A stretch of 64,000 bases of DNA, taken from assembly GCF_024139115.2 (NCBI RefSeq), contig NC_085140.1, forward strand, positions 435,077,260-435,141,259, in the 5' to 3' direction. The first letter of the stretch is position 1, and every line of letters begins with the position of its first letter. Origin of the DNA: Armigeres subalbatus. Taxonomy: Eukaryota > Arthropoda > Insecta > Diptera > Culicidae. The notes under the pieces were generated by a model, which did not search any database, had not been told where the DNA came from, and saw only the letters and a list, made by a program, of their open reading frames with translations. Made by a program: the position numbers and the translations under genes. This document shows positions 22,701-33,600 of this stretch, piece by piece.

Positions 22701-24578
22701 ATCGACTTATTCTGTCGAAGAGTACGTTGAAAGATTGCCAACCATTCATAGTATGCTGCAGGAGTACCACATTCACTCGGATGTGGCATTTTTCCTGGCC
22801 AGGCCGATGTTTTCGCACGCCATCAGCGTAAGTTTGATATGTTTCAAATAATGATCGATTGCAAAACTGACTTTTCTTTTTTCATCTACTCCAGCAAAAG
22901 TACGACCAACTGCGCAAGGCTGATCAAAACTCGAAGAAACTCTCCACCTCGCAGAAGATGGTCAAATATCTGGAAGCGACCGCCTACGTTATGAATCCGG
23001 TAATCGAATCGGTCCGACCACTACACCCTCCGAAAGTCTGGGAAGACATCAGTCCCCAATTTCTGGTCACATTCTGGTCCTTAAGTATGTACGATCTTCA
23101 AGTCCCGGCCGAAAGTTATCAGCGCGAAATCAACAAACTGAAGCAAATGTCCATCTCATCCATGGACTCCAAGGATCAAAACGCATCCAAGAATAAGAAA
23201 GAGCAGGAACGGCACGTTGCACTGATGGAGAAACTACAAGACGAGCGAAAGAAGCAGCAAGAACATGTTGACAAGATCATGCACCGCTTGACAAGCGAGA
23301 AGGATTCCTGGTTTCTATCACGTTCTGCCAAGTCAGCCAAAAACGAAACCATCACGCAGTTCCTGCAGCTATGCCTTTTCCCACGGTGCACCTTCACAGC
23401 GCTGGATGCCCTTTACTGTGCCAAGTTCGTTCACACAATTCACAGTCTCAAGACGGCCAACTTCTCGACCCTGCTGTGCTATGATCGAATATTCTGCGAC
23501 ATCACATACTCGGTAACTTCCTGCACCGAAAACGAAGCCACCCGCTATGGTCGTTTCCTGTGCGCCATGCTGGAAACAGTCATGCGTTGGCACGCCGATC
23601 AAAGCACCTTCAATCGAGAGTGCTCCAACTATCCTGGCTTCGTTACGAAATTCCGCGTGAGCAACCAATTCTCCGAGGCGAACGATCACGTTAACTACGA
23701 GAACTACCGCCACGTTTGTCACAAGTGGCACTACAAAATAACCAAAGCCATGGTGTTCTGCCTGGACTCCAAGGATTACATGCAAATTCGTAACTCGTTG
23801 ATCATTTTGATGAGAATACTCCCGCACTTCCCTGTCTTGGCCAAGCTAGCGCAGATAATTGAGAAGAAGGTCGAGAAAGTGCGTGAAGAAGAGAAGAATC
23901 AACGTCAGGATCTATTCGTGTTGGCTTCGAGTTACATTGGGCAGCTGAAGGCCAAGTCCGGACAAATGATGCGGGAAAGTGACTTCCATCAGGTTTCGGA
24001 GAAACCCGTCAAAGTGGAATCCCAGGAATCCAAGGCAATGAACGGGGATAGCAAAAGTGGTAAGATTTTTTCAAATGTTCCAGGTAACAAACTACAACCA
24101 TCTCATTTCTCAGATCGCAAGGAAATTAAATCGGAGAAGAAAATTATCGTCACCAGCAATTCGTCATCCAGTTCTAAGCAGCAGCAAAGTTCAAGCTCGT
24201 CGTCGTCGAATAACGTGTCATCGAACAACAGCAACAACATCTCGGACGTTAAGATAATCGAACGGGAAATCAAGAAGGAAACTCCGGCACGTGATTCGAC
24301 ACGCGAAACTTCAGTCAGCAGTAGCTCGAAGGATAAGTCGTCAAAGGAATTAAAACGGGAGGAACGAGCCCGCGAGAAGGAACGCGAACGCGAGGAGGCG
24401 GCCACCGAACGAAAGCGTGAGAAGGAGAAGGAAAAGCGACGGGAAAAAACCACCAGAGGTTTGTAGAAAAAAAAAACGATATTTCCGCCAACGGTTGAAA
24501 CTGATTTTCTATTTGTGTGTTCTTTTCAACAGCGGCCCTAGTAGCAGCCGCACAAGCCGAGTATGAACTTCAATTGCA

Positions 24579-24611
<33 letters not shown>

Positions 24612-27600
24612 TAGCAGTGACAGGGATTCGCGTGCCAGCGAGAGGGAGCGGGAACGGGATCGCACCGAGCGGGACCTCAGTTCTGTTTCAAATTCCAGCA
24701 ACGAGCATCGGCGCAGCCAAGACCCGCCGGAGCACGACAGAGGTTCGTATCATACACGGATTTCAGTAGGAAAGCTATTGAATCCTCTATTTCTTTTCAA
24801 TTTATCACTTTTTTCCTCTTTTCTTTCCAGAAGTGAAACGTCGCAAGCTGGAAAGTTCCACCTCAAAGGTTAGTATTGTGGTGTAAAAACACTAGTCACA
24901 TAGTGCAAATTCGAAAGAAAAGATAGAGAAATCGCCGATCCGGACCGAAGAGGAAAAAACCATGAAGACTGAGGAGGTGAAGACGATTCGAGCGAGAAAA
25001 GAAACAAAACCGCGTGATTGTTGATCGTTAGTGAAAACCGAGGTTTCGAGAGCCGACCGTGCGGGGTGTGGACAACACCCGGATTCTTTGCTGTTCCGTT
25101 AATCGATGCGTAAACCGATCGATCATCCAATGGCGGATTTTGCCACAGCGTGTCTACCGGTACGCAGGACGTGGAGGAGATACGAGAACCAACCTGGATG
25201 ATACTTTTGGAAACCAGTTGTATTGAAGCAGTTGACTAATAGCCGATATTCGTATTTTTTACACACCACATGTTATTGTTCCGATTTATGGAGATCCCTT
25301 GAAAATAATTTCGAATAAAGTTGAGTACGTGAATGGAGTACTGTTCAGAAATTTCTGTAAGCAATGAAAACTGAAATTTGACAATAAAAAGGGATGTTTG
25401 TGGTAGTTGGAGAGATACATCGGGAAGGCGTAACGATATTGGGATTCGATCGAGAATCAGTAATGAAGGAGCCAGACGTTTGAAATGTTGCTTGGAGACC
25501 AGAGCATGGGAGAGATGTTTCTAGAGACGAAAACAACACGTGCATCATCCAATACAAATCCATTGTTCTTCAGAGGAAATCAATCAAAAAGCAAAAACGC
25601 ACGTTGCCAATGCTACGAAGATATTCACTTCGAACAAAATAACTAAGCCTACATGTATTCGATGCTTCGAAATTCAAACGATAGTAAAAACAGAAGTCAA
25701 AACCACTATAAAAAAGCGCAATACCTAACTTGCGTTGGTGAAAAACTCGAAATGGAGAATTCAAATAACGGATTTTATGACGCCATCTGAGGCAATGGAC
25801 AACATGCTGAATAGATGTCAACCTTTCTGGAAGTAGCTGAGGCCAGTAATCACCACCATCATCGGAGGCAGGAACGGAAAACTTGGAGCGTGTAGTTTCG
25901 ATACCTTTGAAAAGTGACCGCGTAAAACCGAGTTTGCCCGAGTGTTTGTGTAAATCAATACCTTTTTTGTCGAATGTCTTAAAAAAGAACTTTTTCTGCG
26001 GTTGTGCTGATATCGTAAATCTTCCACAACTTAACACGATTACAAACTTTAAATAACCATCAATGTTGCTTCCTCGCGTAAACATTAAAAACGATAAAAA
26101 AAATTTCAACCGCATAATAACGGGTTGGTTATATCGTTAGGAAATTGATTAGTGAATCAGCAGAATGAATTTGGCAGTAGGCGGCAATCAATCTGCTATC
26201 TACCGGTTGGAAGTCAGACTTGTTTCTACGATCCAGTGAAGCGCTCGTAATCGATACCATTTCTGTAGTCCATCCTCTCTTCAATGGGTCTCCTATCGGT
26301 GCCAAGGTATGTATCACTCTCACAGACAAATGAAAGAAAATGTTTGTTGTTACATAGAAAGAAAAAAAAAACTTCAATGAACAACCCTATGTTTGCACTA
26401 ACTGGTATCGTCCGTACACATGTCCAGGAAATCAAAATACGTCGAAAGTAAATCTAACCAGTACTGCAAAAGGTCATGATGGTCACTTTTTAGTGACTTA
26501 TGTAACTTTTTTCGGGCCAGTCACTAAAAAGTCTCTTTTTTCGACCTCAACTCACTAAAGTCACTTTTTTCAGAAAAACTCACTATTTTCAACTATGTTG
26601 AAACTATCGACTCGGTTTCATCAAGAACATCGTTGCGGAATGAAAAAAAAAATGTTGAAAAATTTGAAAACTTTATCCGTTGGAAGCTACTCTATTCATA
26701 ACGGACATGAAATGACGGATTTAGAAAAAAAAAGTTAACTTAGTATTTTTTGACCCGAAAGCTGTTAGCAACTTCTTACCGACTTCAAATCCAGTCTGAA
26801 TCTTGGTGTGCCTATTAGATTTTTAACAGCGATTGATTTGAGGGGTTTTGTGTCACAGTGATGCAAGCAGGATTGACACAGGGGATTAAGATTCTAAACA
26901 AGGCTAATAGCATACTCTGCTTATTTCAAAACCTCTTTTAAAAACTCATAAACTCTACACTCTACATTTGTTCAATTGATAGACCTGTTGAGTATTCCGA
27001 TTCATCTTTTTAATTAAATTCTGATATTTTCATCTTAATCCTACACAATTTTTGATGTAGTCCCTGTTGTGATGGGAAAATCATTAGTGAGCGATGGCTT
27101 GGTCTAATTTTATAATATATACGCCTTATTAAAAAAAAAATTATTTTTATATATTTTGAAACATAAGCACCCTAATTCTTGTTTACGTACGAACGCGCTT
27201 TCGAAAGAAAGTTGAAGTGCATTCTCGTGTACGCCAGCAAAATCAAATGGAGAAACGGTTCGAACGAATCGCATTTGTTTGAAATTATCCTTCGTCCGTA
27301 AACAAGAATATGGGTGAAGATTTTTTTTAAGACGGAATGGAAGTATTTGAATCACTGCTTGATACTGCAAAGGACTTTGGAAGTGGAACATTTTTTACCT
27401 AAGAGAATTTACTACTTACTTATGGATCCTGTACACCACCGGTAGTGAAAGGGCCGACTTGAAAGATCTCCATCCTGAGCGTTGCCCGGCTATCGCTTTA
27501 ACCCGTTGCCAGGTTAGATTTCGGTCGACTTCTTTTATTTCTTTATTGAGGCTTCGCCGCCATGAGCCGCTGGGTCTGCCTCTGCTGCGATGTCCCGCTG

Positions 27601-30600
27601 GGTTCCAGTCTAATGCTTGTTTACAGATTTCGTTTCCGCCCCTACGTAGAGTGTGGCCGACCCAGACCCACTTCCGATCCCGAATTTCTGTTGCTATCGG
27701 CCTCTGGTGACAACGACGATGGAGCTCGTTGTTTGAGATCCAGTTTTGAGGCCACCAGGCCCGAATTATATACCGCAGGCATTTGTTGATGAACACCTGC
27801 AGCCGTTGAGTGTTCTCCACTGATACACACCATGTTTCGCTAGCGTATAACAGCACAGATTTCACGTTAGAGTTGAAAATTCGTATTTTGGTGCGTTCAC
27901 TTATCTGCCTGTTTTTCCAGATATTTCTTAAACTCGCAAAGGCAGCCCTTGCTTTCTTGATCCGTGCGCCTATGTCGATCTTGGTACCGCCGTCTGACGC
28001 CATTTGGCTACCAAGATATTGAAAGCTTTCAACATTCTCCACTGGTTGCCCGGCTACTGTGAAACTGGAAGGAGTCACCGTGTTTACATCCAACGATTTG
28101 GTTTTGTTGACGTTGCTGACTAAACCTGCAGAGGAGGAGCGCTCGGCAAGGTCGTTGAGCTTACTCTGCATATCAGAGCGCCGTTGCGCGAGAAGTGCAA
28201 CGTCATCAGCCAATTCGAAGTCGTTTAGGTGCTCCATGGTTATAGGCTGCCATAACAGCCCGCGGTTTGGTTCACACTCAATCGCATCTACCAGAATCTC
28301 GTCGACTACGATGAGGAACAGTAACGGTGATAGAATACATCCTTGCCTCACACCAGCTACGACCCGAATAGGGTCGGACAGGACCCCATTGTGCAGCACT
28401 CTACACGAAAAGGCCTCGTACTGTGCTTCGATGAGGCCGATGATTTTCTCAGGAACCTCCTTGCATTTAGGGCGCCCCACATATTCTCGTGATTGAGACG
28501 GTCGAAAGCTTTTTCGCAGTCAATGAATACCAAGTAAAGGGACTCTTGGAATTCGTTGACCTGCTCCAGAGTCAGGATCTTCCGGCACGGAATCCGGCCT
28601 GCTGCCGCCGGAGAGTCGCATCGATCTTCTCCTGAATCCGGGCTAGGATAATTTTGCATAGAACTTTGAGAACGGTACACAGCAACATAATGCCTCGCCA
28701 GTTATCGCATACAGTCAGGTCATCCTTTTTGGGCATCTTCTCTAAGATACCTTGCATCTAGTCGACCGGGAAAGTTGCGGTGTCCCAGGTATTACGAAAT
28801 AAACGATGCGGTAGTTGAGCGGATGTCATGGGGTCAGCTTTGAGCATCTCGGCTGATATGCAATCGACCCCTGGGGCTTTATTCGATTTCATGCTTTGGA
28901 TGGCTGTTCGAATCTCTAGCAGTGATGGAGCTTCGGTATTGACGCGTGTTATACGTCGGATCCTAGGCAGATTATACCGAGGTGGTGATGGCCTGGCTGG
29001 CGTTGTTGAATCGTCGTCCAATTCTTTCCTCTTGCCGACGAATCCGCGCAATGCGCAGGCGTATTGCGCCGATAAGGAGGTAATGATCAGACGCGATATC
29101 GGCACTACGTTTATTCCGCACATCAAGAAGGCTCCGTTTCCATTTTCGGCTGATGCAGATGTAGTCGATTTGATTTTCTGTAAAGCCGTCACGGGAGACC
29201 CACGGGACCTTGTGAACCGGTCGATGAGGGAAGAGCGACCCCCCGATCACCATGTCGTTTTTACCACAAAATTTTGCGAACAGCTCTCCGTTTTCGCTCA
29301 TTTTTTCGACACCATGGCGTCCCATAATGTGCTCGTGGTTCGAGTTGTCGGATCCGATATTCGCATTGAAGTCGCTCAAACAGATCTTGATATCACCCTT
29401 CGGAATTCTATCTACGACGGCATTGAGTTGACTGTAGAAGTTCTCTTTGTCTTGCAGATCGGCAGCATCGGTTGGCGCATAACATTGGATTATAGTAAGG
29501 TTAAAAAAAACGGACGACTGTGTTCTAAATCTGGCAACGATTATCCTATCACTTATAGGTTCCCACTTCATAAGCGCAGAGTGTGCCTGAGCGCTTAGTA
29601 GGAAGCCAACTCCGCGATGCCGGGGAGCGTGTTCACATCGTAAACCAGAGTATAGCAGAACTTGTCCCGACGGCGTTCTGTGTTCTCCAAAGTTTGGCCA
29701 ACGGACTTCACTCAGTCCCAGGATCTCAAGCTTCATGCGGCGTGCCTCATTGGCAAGTTGTGCCAATTTACCCTGCTAAGCTAGTGTTAAAACGTTCCAT
29801 GTTCCTATTCGTGTCCGTTGTTTCGCGCTAAGAGTCGTCGCCGTAAAATCAGTCCGAATTCTTTCATTATCGGATTCTCGAACAAATTGATGTTTCGGGA
29901 ACAGTAGGTTGATGGCCCAAGGTTCCCTATCCACTGGGATGGGGCTGCCATCTTAGGTATAGCTTCCGGGGAATAGCATTTCATACTCAGCCGCTGGATG
30001 CCAGAACAGACGCTGTTGGAGCCGCACCTCCTTGGTGAACAGACGCTCGGTCAGTCGGGTCAAATTTGTTTAAAGTCCCACCCAACACCAGGACTAGGCT
30101 AGTGCACACGGTCGCTTTGATAGGGCCTGCTTGCGGACACATGCAGCTTTTTATAGGAGTTCAATAGAGTCCACTGTCGAACCCCACCACATCCTAGGCA
30201 GACCCCACAGGACGCACCCTCTCACTCTAGCTGATGTCAGAAGGACAACAGTGCCCAGGCTGCACTACCAGCTAAGTACGCAAACGCAACCCTTAGCTGG
30301 CGGTCAATTGTCATCGGAAGACCCGTGGAAGCGTGAGTATTGGAACTTGTGAGGACCAGAGCTATGTTAGGCGCCCCTTCCCGGATGTCAACTCACCATT
30401 TCGCAGCCCAAGCCAGGGGTATGAAATAACAAAAATTCTACTTTTTATTTCATTTTGAGTCATTAAAGTAGAAATCTATTTTTATGTCAATCGAAAAATG
30501 CCGGGGCAAGATGGGTCAAACAGCGGGGCAAAAGACATTAAGAAATTAATATTGTTTTTATTCACAAAATTAAATTACACACAGATAGATAAGTTTATTG

Positions 30601-33600
30601 CCAATGATTTTATTGAATAAAAAAAGGATTGTATAGCTTTGGATTAAGAAATGGCACTACATTTAAAAATGTCTGCAATTTCTTATGAAAACAAGCCGTC
30701 AGTGTATTGCCTTCTTGAAAACAAAAAATATATATTTTTAATAAACAAATTAACATCCTTTTGCTCAAAGTAACCTTAAAATGATTAAATCAGCAATGGA
30801 AAATAATGTTTCAAATACGAATTATGTTCTTCAGTATGTGCTGATTCATCTTGTCCCATTTGCAAGTTCATGTTAGAAAGTCTAATTTTCGATCATATTT
30901 ATTTCAACGCAGTTAGTACAACATCGCGTTTGCGACTTTCGCCCTTATGAAACAACAATGTCGAAATGTACTTTTCGGCTCTGCAGCGAGGGCGTGAAGG
31001 TGATGCCGGCACACAAGCACCATCATCAATCCGTCGTAGAGTTCCTCGAGGTCCACAAGTATGAGTACTACACTCATGACCATCCCGGCACGAAGCCCCT
31101 CAAGGCTTTGCTGCGAGGGCTCCACGACATGAAAGAAGATCTAATTGCGGGCTGTGGCCTGAAGCCAGTGGCCGTGCTTAAGATGGCTCGTCACGACAAG
31201 ACGAGTAGATATCGCGACCAGCATTACGTGGTCCACCTGGAGCACGGCTCCATCATGTGGAAGGACCTGAAGCTGGTCGGCGTTATAAATTACACCGTCG
31301 CACAGTGGCGAGCTCCCATACAAATGCCGGACAAAACCTAATATGTTGCTCGAATCTTTCACCAAAGAGTAATTTTGGGACGCTAAATTCATTTTGAGGT
31401 TAGAATTGTTATCCAACATATACTATGCTACTCGAGTACTTCTGGAGGCGCAAGCCTTAAGGTCTGAAGCATTAACAGCGTCCTCATTCTAACATTGGAG
31501 CAGTCAATTTGCAGCTTTGGAGCAACTAGCCGCCGGGAAGTAGACCAAAAATAGGTTTCAATACATGTTACCAGATCGTTCCGAATCGTTCAATTTACTT
31601 TTGACGTAGGACTACGTCCGTGTTTTCTATATTGGGGTACACTTTACGATTGCGAAAATCGGGGACCGTCACGAAAATATGATAGACTTTAAACTTTAAT
31701 ATCTAAGACGTTCCTCGATGGATTTTCATTTTTTTTGGACCATTCGATCAAGGATGAGTCAACGCATCTTCGTATTTATTTGAAAATACTGATTTTTAAC
31801 TATTTATTATCGATAATTGATAAAAAGTTTAGAAAAAGGTCAACCAACCAATCACGTACATGCATCACTAGCACAGACATAAAAAATCAATCAATTGCGA
31901 TTTTGTATCTAATCTTCAGTTTGAACAAGGTTTCACGCAGAGCAGACGCATCAAAGCGATCGCTGCCGAGCGGACACAGCATCACGGAGGCGCTAATAAC
32001 ATTTTCAAAGGAAATCCATCGCATTGGTGGTGGTGCTCGATGTGTTGCTGCAGATCATTCAACCTCAACGAACCAGCATTTCATATGAAGAAAGGATTGA
32101 CCATAAAAATAGCACTGTGGCGATCCCGCACCGCCAGTGCCGATGCTGAAAATTTATTACAAATTGTGGTGTCAGCTAGTTGGAAAGGAGCATTGGGAAA
32201 AGAAAATTGGTTCTTCTCAGGACCAACATTTTATGAAAAGAAAGAGTTAATTGCGAAAATGGACTGTTTCGGTGGCATCGGGTTTGGCGTGGTAGCTTGG
32301 TTGCTGTTAGTGATTCCATCCATTCAAATTTACTACATCATCTCCCTCCGAAGCGCTATCAAATTCGCTATTTACGATTGAGTTTTGCACTTTGAAGAAA
32401 GTTTATTTCGGATAGTCGGATCAACCTTCTTTTGTATAAAATGATGGCTTTTGTATAATATCAATGAAGACGCCACCTCAGTGGAAACTATCTACATCAA
32501 CCACCCATCGGTGAACGTCGCTCAGACAGACAGATGCCAATTGATAATGTTTTGTAATATGAAGAAACTTCGTCTTGAGTCAAATTTCTGTTGTTATTCC
32601 TCGCAACAATACGCATCTTAGATAACCAACATCTCATAACCAAATCCAGAATCTTGCGAAAAAAATTCATGGGATTTTCAGAATCTGTCATTCTCGGAAC
32701 AGTCCGTTGTCTGCGGAATTCCGATCAAAATGGCTCACGCGCGTCGAAAAGCAACTTTCTTATATCTAATGAAGTAATTCCATTAGCCCCGCCCCTTCGT
32801 TAATCGTTATGAGTGCACATTATATTTACACCTATATCAGATCACAAAGGGGCGGAGCTAACGGGCTTAATTTATTGAATACAAGAAAGCTGCTTTCCAG
32901 CGCGCGCGAGCCATTTTGATCGGGATTTCGCTGAGAGCGGTTGAACAAGATTTTACGCAGAGCGGACGCAGCGGAGCGAACACAGCAGCACGAAGGCGCT
33001 CTGGTAGCATTTTCAAAGGAAAATCATCGAATTGGTGGTGGAAGTCTGCGTTGGTGGTCGTCATTCAACCTCAACAACAAATCAAAATCTTGTGACGAAA
33101 CTCCATTTGACTGCTACTGACGCCATCCATTTGAACAAACTCATTGCATCATCTCCCTCCGACGCGCACTTGTGATTGTGCTACCAAAGGGCAACTTTCT
33201 GTCGTCGCCAAACGATGGTAACCCGGAAAAAAAATCGATCATTTCTAATGACTAACGAAACAAAACCAAAGAATCTTGCTAGAAAATTTCACTTTCCGTC
33301 GACGACGGCCAAATCGATGAAGACGCCACCTTAGTGAAAAATGTCGTTTAGCTGCCTTAGTTTTTCAAATGGCGCATTATTAATTAAAAACAATAAAAAT
33401 CTTTCCAAAATCGTCATTGTCGTTTAAACAGTCGAACAGTTTGTTTGTCTGGGTTAACAATTTTCCCAACGGTCAAAACCTCTTCTTGGATAAATAGTTT
33501 AAGTCCTGAAAAGGACTGTTTGTAATTTATTCTTGATGTACCTAGAGATGTCGCAAATTAATCGATTACTTCGATAAATCGATTAATCGATGTGATAATC

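Larger units (their letters stand above)
27405..30000 (-). mobile_element. RTE-like LINE with deleted centre
   Basis: Minus-strand LINE: AP endonuclease (29800-28970) followed by reverse transcriptase (29060-27416) and a 3' end with short TAAG repeats (about 27405-27425). The C-terminal block [25 protein letters not shown] and the [11 protein letters not shown] motif are typical of RTE-type ORFs. The region that should connect endonuclease and RT is largely missing: the frame passes from [16 protein letters not shown] directly into [18 protein letters not shown]. No target duplication was found. The 3' scrap at 1-210 belongs to the same family. Confidence 0.85.

Noticed and set aside
23369..23827. 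152-codon minus-strand frame within THOC2
   Set aside because: Antisense shadow of conserved THOC2 exon 7.
25570..26115. 181-codon minus-strand open frame in the THOC2 intron
   Set aside because: No recognisable motif, biased F/R/S composition, no splice context; open frames of this size occur by chance in AT-rich DNA read on the complementary strand.
28828..29598. 256-codon plus-strand open frame
   Set aside because: It is the antisense shadow of the LINE endonuclease, whose minus-strand frame carries clear family motifs.
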